A stretch of DNA of 64,000 nt from Smallanthus sonchifolius (taxonomy: Eukaryota > Streptophyta > Magnoliopsida > Asterales > Asteraceae), in NCBI GenBank assembly GCA_023525975.1, contig CM042046.1:43718501-43782500 (forward strand), given 5' to 3'. The position numbers and the translations under genes are program-made. Positions within the stretch are counted from its first letter, which is position 1; every line of letters begins with the position of its first letter. Positions 46,966-58,455 of the stretch are shown piece after piece. The notes under the pieces were generated by a model. That model saw only the letters and a program-made list of their open reading frames with translations, did no database searches and was not told the DNA's origin.

Positions 46966-47190
46966 CTTTCGACCGGAATCAAGAAGATTGGAGATGTAAA
47001 GAAAAGACAAGTGACGTTTTCAAAAAGGCGTGATGACTTGTTCAAGAACGCTAATGAACTCTCTGTGATGTGTGATGCTGAAGTTACGATTATGAAATGC
47101 AAACCGTCTTTACAATTTCTCTGGTTCTAAGTATTATTTAAAAACCATTGCATGTGTTCTTGGATTTTATTTTGTTTTTCATGTTCTCTT
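46966..47190 (+). pseudogene. Truncated MADS-box exon 1 copy
   Basis: The plus strand encodes a MADS domain segment (IKKIGDVKKRQVTFSKRRDD, LFKNANELSVMCDAEV) closely related to exon 1 of the gene ending 870 bp upstream. The start is missing, the domain loses similarity after DAEV and ends in a stop near 47128, and the donor position reads AAGTATT. The following bases (ACCATTGCATGTGTTCTTGG, then ATTTTATTTTG) still match intron 1 of the parent gene, so this is a DNA-level tandem duplicate rather than a processed copy. No K-domain exons follow. Confidence 0.8.
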
Positions 47191-47543
47191 TTATTTTGTT
47201 ATCTTTATTAGTTTAAAATTTAAATATAATTTGTAACAATTTCAATAACTAGAAATATATATGGCAGAAAGTATACGGCAATTGTTATAATGAAATCTTT
47301 AATCATATTTTCTTCATCTGATTATTTATCTGTATTTAATAAAAGTTTAGATGATTAAATGTATGTAACTTATTTAACTTCTATTATTAATTAATTATCA
47401 ATCAATTTTTAAAGTGTGTAGCATACAACATAAGAAATATGATTAAAATGTTGAGTATTAAACAATATGTACACAAATATGATAACGAAATATCCGAAGT
47501 TCAAAACAGAAACTATTATATCTCTTAATTATTAAGTGTATAA

Positions 47544-47580
<37 letters not shown>

Positions 47581-47878
47581 GGACGATTATAAAATTTTGA
47601 ATATTAAGTTGAAGGACCTTAATTTTTGGATGTGTTCATATTGATGTTATTTCATACCCACCCTTAATTTTACTCAGTTATGAAATAAAAACTTGATTTA
47701 AACATTTATTATTAAAAAAATATATTTTTTTATAAATGTTTATTTGTTATAGTTATAAGTACTCAAATGTTATAAAAGTTATTGCTCTTATTAATGTCAC
47801 TAACCATTTTATATGAATTTAGTTTTTATTAATTTTGGTTTTATTAACTCGTAAACCACATTGAAATGAAAAGTTAAG
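47191..47878. other. Intergenic, AT-rich, with an (AAT)n microsatellite
   Basis: An (ATA)n run of about 13 units lies at 47545-47582. Nothing else is identified. Confidence 0.6.
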
Positions 47879-48288
47879 TAGGGGTGTTTAATGTTAGAAT
47901 CAGACTTGAAAAACTATTTGATTCAAATTTAATTTAGATATCGAAGTTTCGAATCTAATTAACAACTGATTCGGATTTTATTTATTTTGATTTCAAACTT
48001 TGAATCAAATTCGAATTTATGATTTTCAATTTGAACTCGAGTTATATATGTAAAGTTTTATTTACTAGAATTTAAGAAAATATAGGCTTTTTAAGGCGGA
48101 TTATATATATTTTTTTATTAATTTAAATCGAATCAACACGTATTCAAATTTCAAACTCAAACGAAATTCGTAATTCAAATTCGACTCAGTTTTCTTTGAA
48201 TTGAATTCATATTAAAAATTTTCAAAACTCGAATAACCCTATTTGATTTACTCCAGTGACTCAAAATTTGATTCTTTAAACACCCTTA
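47879..48288. mobile_element. hAT-like MITE
   Basis: The ends TAGGGGTGTTTAA and, in reverse complement, TAAGGGTGTTTAA are inverted. The interior is repetitive (GAATTCAAATTCG-type motifs in both orientations). Flanks are only loosely alike (AAGTTAAG versus AGGTTACC), so the duplication is unproven. Confidence 0.5.
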
Positions 48289-48504
48289 AGGTTACCGTTA
48301 AATACCATGTATTGAGTCACACACATCATTGTAATGTTGGAAAGGTAGTTACATAACCAAAACCCATAATTGGAACTATGTGATTATGAGACTTTAAAAC
48401 CCATAATGTTGGAAAGGTAGTTACATAACCAAAACCCTATTTGATTGTACGCATCATTAGAACTATGTGATTATAATGGTGTATTCAACCCACTACAATT
48501 ATGT

Positions 48505-48707
48505 TGGAAGACTATAGACAATCTTTTGTAAGCGTGGAAGATTTAAAAAGCTTATACCACAAACTTATGAACAATTGAGGGAAATCAATACTTGATCGAT
48601 AATAGAATAGACTGATGTTGGATGTTTGAGTCTTCGAATTAAACAACAAGTAAGGTACCGTATTCATAGATTGATGATTGAACCAAAAGATTGTCTATAG
48701 TCTTCCA
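48505..48707. repeat. Foldback element with 24 bp perfect inverted repeat
   Basis: TGGAAGACTATAGACAATCT... at 48505-48528 is repeated in exact reverse complement at 48684-48707. The 155 bases between are unremarkable. No obvious target-site duplication. Confidence 0.65.
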
Positions 48708-50509
48708 CTCTTTCAAAATCGAGATTTTCCATTGTCGATGTTGCATCTTCATTCCTCGGACCGCTAATCCCTAATTGAATAAACCAACTTTCCAGCTTCC
48801 ATTTCTCAGTTAACATCGACAGCTAAAAAAGGATGTTGGTTAATGGAACGCAGGCTCAAAGCACAAATCAAGTAGACAGGCAATGGACTGAGAAGTTGAG
48901 CTTAGCTCCCATTATAAGTATACGTGTGGTTTTTTTAGAAACTAGAGGCCTAACAAATTAGGGGCCCAAAGCCCTAGCCTAAAATTTTGTTAAATGGGCC
49001 AGGCCTGGGTGCGGATACATAATGCGAAGACACTTATTTAAATATTTATATTTAATGGCTGTTAGTTTTCTGTTAAAGTTTATTGTCTAGAAATAAGTGT
49101 TAGCAATATTTTAGGTCTTTTTGAGTCCTCATGTAATTATTCCTTTCTAATGTTGTTTAAGTCGCTTCATCTTTCTAAGAAGTAAAAGAAACGAATTGTT
49201 AAAGCGTGCCTTAGAATTATATGATAAACAAAATAGGCAAAGCCTTAAGAGTTATATGAAAAACGAAATAGGCAAACAAATCGAGGTACTCATGACCCAT
49301 TGTGGAATTACATAAATGAAGCCATGCGCCGCATATACTTATATCAAAGGGGCGGGGTGCATCACCCCCTCAAACTTATAGAAAAATGACTATCATCAAG
49401 GACTACATACAGTTACTAATCCACCGGTGAACTTACAATTGGTTGTCCGGCCATAACAGCCATCGATAACATGTCGGTCATTTCATTTGTTAGTGATCCT
49501 GCAGTGAAATACGCATGCCATGTTAATTTCATGACTGCCTATCATCAACAGAATACAGACGTTTACCACTTGCATTGATACGTCATTAAAAGTCCTATGC
49601 CTTGTAGTACGAGTACAAATGGTTGCAATAAAAGCAAGCAAATTAATATCTAGGTACCAAGAGCAAGAAGAGAACGAGTGTCCTATATTTGCTGAAAATG
49701 TCCATAGTAGGGTCATCCTTCAACAATAATAACAACAACTTCCATTATTCATTTACATTCATAAGTTAACAAATCCCACATAAATGAGTACAAAAACAAC
49801 TTTATTTTTGAAAGGGAATCAAGATTCCACATGATTGTTACATGTGGAACAAATGTATATCAACTTCAAGGGTTTAAATTGTCTTGTGAACATAAATTTC
49901 ATCCCTAGATTTCTTTGCTTTTTTTTCTTCTAAAATATTTATTTCATTTTTTTATGGTTCATAATCCCAAAATATCAGCATGCCACGTCAGAGGGGGTTT
50001 TTTTTTTTTAGGTATTTTCAGTTTTTTTTAGGTCATTTCAATTTATATAGTTCCAAAAAATTTAATCCTAAATTGATTATAAACTTGAAAATTTAAATTC
50101 TAACGCAGGATCAAACACATGACCTATAATCAAAGATCAACTCCACAATATGACAATTATGAACTTTGAAAATACGTTACGCTAATTTGTTTAATGTTTT
50201 TTTCTAAAACTTAGAGGGTCACTCAATTTTTGACAACTTATTTATATCCTTATTCTAATAAAAAAACTAAATAAGTTGTCACTTGTCATAACTACATTCA
50301 TTCTTACACAACTTTTCCTCCCAAAATCATTTTATACCTATTAAATAATTCACGAATCTATTATAACCCATTTGTTTTATATCGCGGGTCATAACCCAAC
50401 TTTTATACTCAACCCATATAAACCCAAAATTTACCTTGGACCTTTATTTTACCTTTTTCTTTTCTTCAACAAAGGAGTTGTAAACCCTAAAGCTTTCTTT
50501 TTATGTTCA

Positions 50510-50945
50510 AGGTTCATTCAAGCTAAGATCGATAACCATCTCAATTAATCGTCAGTTCAAGGTTCAATCGTTTATCTTTTTACCTTTTTCTATTTGTTTT
50601 TTTGATATGCAACCGGAATCCTTTAATTTAAGATTTTGATTTCAATTTTATCCAGCTTTCGAAGATTCATTCAAACCAAGTTCGAAAACCATCTCAATAG
50701 TCTGTTCAAGGTTTAATCTTTTATCTTTCTACCTTTTTCTATTTGTTTTTTTGATATGCAACAGGAATTCTTTAATTTAAGATTTTGATTTCAATTTTAT
50801 CCAGCTTTCGAAGATTCATTCAAACCAAGTTCGAAAACCATCTCAGTAGTCTGTTCAAGGTTCAATGATTTATCTTTCTACCTTTTTCTATTTGTTTTTT
50901 TTATATGCAATCATAACCTTTTAATTTAAGTTTTTGTTTGTTTTG
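50510..50945. repeat. 149 bp tandem repeat, about three copies
   Basis: The blocks GTTCAAGGTTCAATCG, TACCTTTTTCTATTTGTTTT and ATATGCAAC recur near 50553, 50702 and 50851. Between them AGCTTTCGAAGATTCATTCA and AAAACCATCTCA also repeat. Confidence 0.8.
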
Positions 50946-51474
50946 CTTTATCTCAATCTTCAAGGTTCAGTCCTTTGTTCAAGATTCATTCGTTTTGTTA
51001 TAATGTTTTTTTTATTCTGATTATGTTTTTTTGTAGTTTTGAATTAGTTTACCAAATAATTAATATTCTAAATCTGTATGTATAAATATTGATTGTATGT
51101 ATATAAATTTTCTGTATCGAAAATACTATGAATATTCATTATTCATTAATATTGAATGTATGTATGACTGAAAATTAATTTTGAATTGAGGACTTTACTT
51201 TAAGATGCGTTAAATCATATATATCGCAAACTTTCCTTATTTATCCCCAATTAACTATTCGAAATTTGAAATCTCAATCAATATGATTATAACTGAAAAT
51301 TGATTTTGAATTCATACATTACATACCTTTAAAGTTTAAACCACCTTAATGTATTTGAAGTTACTTCTCACATATTTGAATTGCTTAAATTATGTAATTA
51401 TTAAATATAAGTTTTACTTAATAAATAATTTATCAATAATTAGTCATGAAGTACAATTCCAACCAATATTATAA

Positions 51475-51883
51475 CTAGCTTAGAACCAGTGTACTACACA
51501 CGAGATAAAAAAAATTCTAATACATCAAAATTTTAAATCTTTATGTATACATATTTTACATGTGTAAAAATGTATTACATATACTAAGGATGGAAACAAA
51601 ATTCAAATATGTAAACATTAATATTTGCACATACGTTTTCATTTACAGTTTATTAACAATCGGCCTGGCAACTGGCGTGGACGCGAGGAACCTGCTAGGA
51701 AATAAAGTTTAACTTGAAAATTCAAAACATAGAATAAATGTATTTCCTTGATGTTATAGGCAAGAAAAACTCTAAGGGTGAGAAATGATTGAAATGACTT
51801 GTTTTAGAAATGATCGAAAGAGTTGTAACGATATTTATCAATATAATTTAAACGTTTCGCCCGTGTAACACATGAGATTAAAG
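51475..51883. other. Region bounded by two facing Helitron-like 3' ends
   Basis: At 51475 CTAGCTTAGAACCAGTGTACTACACACGAG is a degenerate reverse-oriented Helitron 3' end; at 51857-51886 CGCCCGTGTAACACATGAG followed by TTAGT resembles a forward one. These may be remnants of two old Helitrons. Confidence 0.3.
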
Positions 51884-52266
51884 TTAGTTATATAATAAAT
51901 AAAAGTTTTACTGAGACATTTGTCAATTTCCTATGCATCCTCATAATTTTTTTTCCTGCATCTCTCTCCTATTAATTATACAAATTTTCTTTAATTGTTT
52001 TTTTTATTTTTTGTTTTCCGACTCTTTCTCCTATTAAATAATATTAATTTTTATAAAACTTTTTTCATTAAAAAAATAGGTTTTGTTCATAAAACATTTT
52101 TAGAAATCGAACATTTCTTTCATTTTTTATAAAACATTTTTAAAAATTAATTATATAACGTTTCTAAAATTTGTATTAAAAAATTATGTAATATGTATAT
52201 TTTTATTACTAAGGGTATAACATTGTATTTATTCAACCCGTGTAATACACGAGGTTTCTAACCTAG
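51884..52266 (+). mobile_element. Short non-autonomous Helitron, second family copy
   Basis: It aligns over its whole length with the reverse complement of 16791-17200: both share TATATAATAAATAAA near the start, then TATGCATCCTCA, TTCTTTAATTGTTTTTTTT, AACATTTCTTTCATTTTTTA, and the 3' hairpin CCCGTGTAATACACGAGG with CTAACCTAG at the end. T follows the terminal CTAG. The extreme 5' end is degenerate. Confidence 0.7.
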
Positions 52267-52307
52267 TATTACATATATAAACCTACAAGGTCACTTGACT
52301 CTGCCGT

Positions 52308-52812
52308 TTTACTGTATCTTTTAACCTAGCTATGTTAGGCTCTTTAACCATTGTTGTAGCTCACCATATGTATGCCATGCCCCCTTATCCATATCTAGCT
52401 ACTGACTATGGTACACAACTGTCATTGTTCACACATCATATGTGGATTGGTGGATTTCTCATAGTTGGTGCTGCTGCGCATGCAACCATTTTTATGGTAA
52501 GAGACTATGATCCAACAACTCGATACAACTATCTATTAGATCGTGTTCTTAGGCATCGCGATGCAATCATATCACATCTCAACTGGGCATGTATATTTCT
52601 AGGCTTTCACATTTTTTGGTTTGTATATTCATAATGATACCATGAGCGTTTTAGGGCATCCTCGAGATATGTTTTCAGATACCGCTATCCAGTTACAACC
52701 CGTCTTTGCTCAATGGATACAAAACACCCATGCTTTAGCACCTGGTGCAATGGCTCCTGGTGCAACACCATTTTAACTTGGGGGGGGGGGGGGGTTGATT
52801 TAGTAGCAGTGG
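52308..52812 (+). pseudogene. psaA: Nuclear plastid DNA insert: psaA fragment
   Basis: The frame reads NLAMLGSLTIVVAHHMY, then LATDYGTQLSLFTHHMWIGG, RDYDPTTRYN and HLNWACIFLGFH, a membrane-spanning part of the photosystem I P700 apoprotein A1. It has lost function: a 1-base insertion after GFH shifts the frame, after which DTMSV..., the QPVFAQWIQNTHALAPGA region and a LVAV end continue in other frames. A run of about 17 G near 52781 replaces the shorter LTWGGGD codons. Only about 500 bp of the 2.2 kb gene is present, ended on the right by an LTR. Confidence 0.9.
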
Positions 52813-53622
52813 TGTAAGGCCCCAAACCTGGGAGGCCTCACTTGTTGGATTTACTCATTCACAAACAGTTCTTAAACTTGATTATGAAATAACGCAGCGG
52901 AAAATACTTCAAATAAACATAACCATTACATTGTTTAACAACGTAAGCGTAACATATTCTATTACATAAACATATCATAATCTAATCATAACGGGATGCC
53001 AGTCTTCATGATCAACCGGGTAACTCTTCTCGCTTGCCAAGCATCACCGTCCATCATCCATACCTGCCTTAACCTGAATGTGCATACTAAAAAGTCAGCT
53101 ACGCTGGTGAGTTCTAGTTTTCATTCGATTTAAGAAATGGTTCATCATTCAAAACATTCATTAGGGTTTAACATCACGTATAAGAAAACAGGGCCTTTCA
53201 TTCATCATTGAAAACCTTCAAACATTTACCCTCGTCATAAATACATTGAACGGATCATTTGTTTAAAACATTAAACATTCATTTAAGTCATACATTACTA
53301 TCTACAATCTGTATCTTTCTTTAAGCGTCTCTGTGTCCCCGAAGGAACCTTTGATGTTATGGGCAACCGCTACGTATCGCCGTCATTGCCACAACCATTC
53401 AATACGTGGGGTCAACCGTTACGAATCGCCGTCATTGCCCAACACGCATCTTTCCTTTGAGAATCAACCGTTACGTATCGCCGTCATTGATTTCCCCTAC
53501 CTCATTCTCTTAGGATGATCGTCATCACCCGAGTAACCGTCGTTACTCCCTTACCAGTTGTACAACATCAAACCATTGGCAGGCCACCAAGACATTGCCC
53601 CTGTTGCTCTTATGACAACTAT
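52813..53622 (-). mobile_element. Ty3/gypsy-type LTR fragment, reverse oriented
   Basis: It starts TGTAAGGCCCCAAACCTGGG next to the psaA insert. In reverse complement it is the 3' part of an LTR ending in CAGGTTTGGGGCCTTACA, with the CACCAGCGTAGCTGACTTTT block common in gypsy LTRs of this type. It is interrupted at 53623 by a younger retrotransposon, so the remainder should lie beyond that element, outside the window. It contains three spaced copies of CAACCGTTACGTATCGCCGT. Confidence 0.6.
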
Positions 53623-54814
53623 TGTGACAACTCGACCTTTCAGGTTAACTCAGTTAACAAATCCAGTTAAAAATCCAGTTAAATACTAACTCAGTTAACC
53701 TAATCTTAACCTCAGGGATTATTCCTGTCAAATATTTAATCTCAAACTGTAAGGACTAATCCTGCCAATTCCTAAGACTTAGATGGTTGACTCTCAAAGT
53801 CAAAATCAAACTCAAATTAGTCCTGTTGACTTTCTGAGAGTCAAAATCGCATACCATAATCAAATTCAGTTGAAACCGTAACTAATCTTCGCGATCATTG
53901 CCATTAACACCCGCCTTTAACTCGTTTAAACTCCATCATTGCCGAATTAATCCGATTAATGGCGAGTTATGTTGAAACCGTCGACCCTCCTGTCGATCCT
54001 TATCAAAATCACACAATTCGGTTACCATTCTCACAATTGATCGTTGTATCATCTCAAACAAACTTCTGTCAAGCTTCTACGCGTACCAATTCAGTCGGAG
54101 GAGTGACCGGAGATACAAAGAACCAAAGCCGTCGACGTCGGAGCACAATTTAGTCGAGAACCCTCAATTCGACATCATATATGGTAATTGCTTATACCTA
54201 TAGATTCGTTTCAGTCCCTAAATTAAAAGCCCCATGATTAATTGGGCTTAAATTATCAGAATCATCATGATCCGATACCTAGGGTTCATATGAAAAACGA
54301 TTTGGGGCTTTTGATCCTAGACACGTTTTTAATTCAATTGAATCATACCATTAACTTCAAAATTTCCAGTATAATAAAAACCCCATATCAATTGATTCAA
54401 TCATCATCGAATTTTTCATAATCCGAATTCTAGGGTTCATACGAACTCAGTTTAATCGAAACCCAACTCTAACCCTGTTTGAATACAATTAATCCACATC
54501 TCTAGACTCGTAATCACCTTTTTATTAATAGCCCTATGAATCCAACACCTTCCATTATCAGAATCGATCAAATCGATTTCCTTGTCCATATCTAGGGTTT
54601 TGGTAACTGAATCTGTAATTAAACGACCTTAGACTCGATGTTTTTCAAATTAAACTCACCCACAGGACCGAAAACCTTCGATTAACAAAACCCCTATGCT
54701 TTCAAATCCGATCGTGGTCCAAATCGTGGGTTAAGGGGCTGGTTTGGTTAGGCGTGCGTGGGGGAAGAAGAACCCACGGGAATTGTTGATTAAAACAAAT
54801 TCTGACCGGGTTCT

Positions 54815-54895
54815 GTTGCGATAGCCTAACGGCCGGGACTGGTTAGAGCTGTGTGCGTGTGTGGGAGAGACCCGGGTTCGAGACCAGGCTCCCAC
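54815..54895 (+). other. tRNA-like module with Pol III A and B boxes in the LTR
   Basis: TAGCCTAACGG (54822-54832) fits the A box and GGTTCGAGACC (54875-54885) fits the B box, 43 bases apart; a T-rich stretch follows at 54897. It resembles the 5' part plus T-arm of a tRNA but lacks a proper anticodon arm and acceptor pairing, so I do not call it a functional tRNA gene. The 3' LTR carries the same module. Confidence 0.5.
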
Positions 54896-55394
54896 ATTTT
54901 ATTTTTGAGGCATTTTTGATTATATCTAATTATTAAAAATCAAACTCTATATTATTATAATATTATATTAATGTGTTTTAGCATGGGAAACGACCCGTAG
55001 GCTCGAGTTTAATTTATTAATCCATTCTATTATTTTTTTCCACTCTTATAAATAATATATTTATTATTTTATCACACAAATGACTATTTAGTTAATTCTT
55101 CGAACCTAAAAATAATATATTAAATTATATTATTTTCCTAACATTTGTAAACGACTCAAACGTACGAACTTATTTATTTATCTATTTAATATTATTCGTT
55201 ATTAACGTTCGACACGTAACAAATTGATCTTAATTATTATATTAAGGAATCTATTTTCCCGTGGACACGTTCGTTTACTCTTAATCATTAGAGCGTTTCT
55301 TTAGGACGTTCAATCTTCCGTGTTGTCGTCACAAATCCCATATGTCCCTAACTTATGTGTTATAATTATAGGGCATACGTAAGCCGTGCAGGCT

Positions 55395-58295
55395 TGTCAC
55401 ACTCCAACCGACGGCGGATTATACGTCGGGGCGGACGCAGTTGTTCAATAGCACAAGGTTGACTATTAAGGTTTAAATAATTTTATTAAATAACTTCAAG
55501 GTTCCAATACAAAGAATAAATCAAATACATAACAAGAATACAAGTCTAATTGATTAAGCATTCTAGGTCCAAGCATCCTATGTGATCACAGTAAAGTCTC
55601 ATGTTGTAGTACCTGAAACATGTGAAAGAATCTGTCAACTACAAAATAGTTGGTGAGATACAAAGGTTTTGACACAGTTTAACAAGTATTTGAAAAGAAT
55701 TACAATTCACTATGATATATGCATTCTTTAATGTAAGTATGAGAACAAGTATCTTAAACATTGTGCACATCAACCCTCCAACCAAGTTTAGGCATAACCC
55801 GCAGGTTACCCTTATAAGTCTCAAGTTTAAAGTTTAATGTAGTAACAAACACCAAGGGCTCCCCCCCGAAGGGGTCAATCAATCAAGGTGGATTGGTCAA
55901 ATGCAATAGATCTATCATTGTTACTATCGGCTTGATCAAAGCTAATGAATGTGCTAGTTTTAAGTTTAATCTAAGCATACAAGTCTCAAGTTTAACATAA
56001 GAATAAACACGTAGTCATAGTTGTACAAGAATTGTATAAGTTTAAGAATTGTGAACATGTTTCACCCCAAAAGCATAAAAGGAAAAAGGGGCTAAGTATA
56101 CTCACTTGGATTGATGAAGAGTATCCGATAAGAGTAGGTTTGCAAGACTTTGAGGGAGAATATCCTCACAATAAGCCTAAGATTTGCAAGTCTAAAGATT
56201 TAAGTATGATCCTATAAGTCTATGGTAAGGATCTAGGATTTCGAGATTCGGACTAGGGTTCCGAATATGGGATGGGATTGATCGTGTTTATGAAGTTTTA
56301 AATCAAGTTTAAAACAAAGGTTTTTGAATGAATGATTCAAGACTTGTGCATCAAAGTTTTAAATAAGTTTATAGCTTAGAATGATTTAGTAAGATAATTA
56401 TTTAAAGTTTTACAATTATTACACCCAATTGGTAATAATGATTAAAATAGTTTTCCTAAGGAATTGTACATTTTATTAAACGAAATGCTAAATAATTATT
56501 AAAGTTTTAACAATAATTACTCAAGAAATAAATAATTGTTATAATAATTATTTAAAGAGTATATAATGATAATTATTATTTTTGAATAATAATTAAGGTT
56601 TTATAAAAATCATTTCAAGATTTGCATCATTTTTTAGAATAGATAATCATCTAATTGAAAGTGAGAAATATAAATTGTTTAGGTTTTCAAGTATTTACAT
56701 CTATATTACAAATTACTTCGTAATAAATAATGTTTATAATTTTTAAATAAAAGTCAAGTTTCTATAAGTTTATTTAAAATAGGATTTCTTATAAAGTCTA
56801 TACTTTAAATTAAAATTCTTTAAGGTTTATAAGTTTATAATAGAGTTTCCTAAAGTATTTACACAAAGTTTACATGTTTAAAGTTTCTCATTTAATATTT
56901 ATAAGGTTTATAAATTTAGAATATTACGTTTTTAAATAAATGAGTAAACGATTTTTCTATCGTTATAAAGTTTATAAATTCATAGCTTTCTAGCTTTAAA
57001 TAAGAATGTTTATTTATTTTCTTGTTTCTAAATGAATAAACAAATAAGTCTTGAACTTATTAAATATAGCTTTTATAAAATGCACAAGTTTATAAGTATT
57101 ACTTTTTCTAATTAATAAGAAAAAAAGTATTTATTTTAGGATATCTAAGCATTAAAATTTTATTTTAAAGATTAATCTTTTTATAAGTTTTAACTAAGTT
57201 TAATTAATTAAAATAGTTCCTGAATATAAAAGTGTAACAAAAAAATCAGATTCAAGTTTATAAATGTATAACATAATTTATAAAAGTTTAAAACTGATTT
57301 TAAAAAGGCTAAAACAATTAAAATGGGTAAAATCGGTTTACCCGGCTCGAACCCGGGTCACTGACCGGGTCGCAGCATACGCACAGACACTAAGCCATCC
57401 CGACTACGGGTCTCGTTGATTATTAACACGGAAAAACAAATTGATAAACCAAAATCCCCAATCGCCCCTGAATCCGATATGAACCCTAGAATTTCATCGC
57501 CCAAATACGAAGCGATTAACCCCCTGTTAATGCAAATTAACATAGGGCTATTGATCCCTGAATGAAAACGAAACAGAGGGTCACTCGAATTACCTGAAAT
57601 GATGAAGAAATGAGGGAGAACGGGTTGAAGGTGATCGTCGGCGGTCGTGATTCCCAATCCGACAATGTAGATACAAAATCGTGAAATTGGCACTTGAGAA
57701 TGGTTTGAGATGATGTCGTTGAGATGTTTGGGTTAGTATTTATAGCCAATTTCGACGATTAATGCTCGGTTAGGTGGGATTTAACGGGTGGGGTTCACGC
57801 GGATCGCGATCGTAATTGCGCATGGTTATCGATGAAATCAAACATTGAATGTTGTTAGGTAAGGGTCGCATGCGCGAGCCGATGCTCGAGGTTCAGTGAA
57901 CCTGGCCGGAAACGCGAGTTCGAGTGTAATTGAGGAAAAACCGGGACTGGGAGGTTTCGAACTCGGGACCGGTTTGGGTCTCGGGTGTTTAGTGAAATGG
58001 CAAAACAGGTCCTTGTAGTTTGTAAGCTTTGCCGTTTTATGCTGAAACTTAGGTTTCAATTAATTTAAGTTTCAAGAATGGGCAGTTTTGGTCCCTAGTC
58101 TTTTTATAAAATAAATATGTTATTTTTTTTTATAAAAAGAACTACACTAGTTTTATAAGTTTCATTATATAAAATAATTTTTTTATGATTCTAAAGTTCG
58201 AGTATTTTTGAAATAAGATTATAATATATAATTATAAACTCATGAGTTTTTAGGAATTTTAATAATATCAAAAAAATATAATAAACATACATAAT

Positions 58296-58326
<31 letters not shown>

Positions 58327-58455
58327 ATGAAAGTTTTCCTTAAATCCATTTTAAATAATAAAAAAAATACTATTTAAAGAAGTAAGGATTAAAGTTTAAA
58401 GTAATTACGGTACGCGTTTAGGGAAAGGTACATCGGAAAAATCAAGGATATTACA
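55395..58455 (-). mobile_element. Solo-LTR-like insertion, 3.06 kb, with 5 bp TSD
   Basis: In reverse complement it starts TGTAATATCCTTGATTTTTC and ends GGAGTGTGACA. AGGCT flanks both ends (55390-55394 and 58456-58460). I see no internal LTR pair, primer site or pol sequence, which argues for a solo LTR left by LTR-LTR recombination. The interior is AT-rich in 56300-57300 and contains a tRNA-like module at 57335-57410. Confidence 0.75.
57335..57410 (-). other. tRNA-like module with Pol III A and B boxes in the solo LTR
   Basis: On the minus strand TGGCTTAGTGTC (57397-57386) fits the A box and GGGTTCGAGCC (57354-57344) fits the B box, with a T-run (GATTTTACCC) just after. It differs in sequence from the module at 54815-54895, although both sit within LTRs of different families. 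Confidence 0.5.

Larger units (their letters stand above)
48289..51474. other. Intergenic, several small repeats and possible exon relics
   Basis: 48330-48480 carries a duplicated GGAAAGGTAGTTACATAACC block. 48505-48707 is a 200 bp stretch bounded by a 24 bp inverted repeat. On the minus strand 49720-49455 two short exon-like pieces with good AG/GT borders can be read but not identified. A tandem repeat lies at 50510-50945. No supported gene. Confidence 0.4.

Noticed and set aside
52332..52634. psaA as an expressed gene
   Set aside because: Fragmentary, frameshifted and surrounded by nuclear repeats; it is a plastid DNA insert.
54815..54895. A functional tRNA gene
   Set aside because: The A and B boxes fit, but acceptor and anticodon arms do not pair convincingly.
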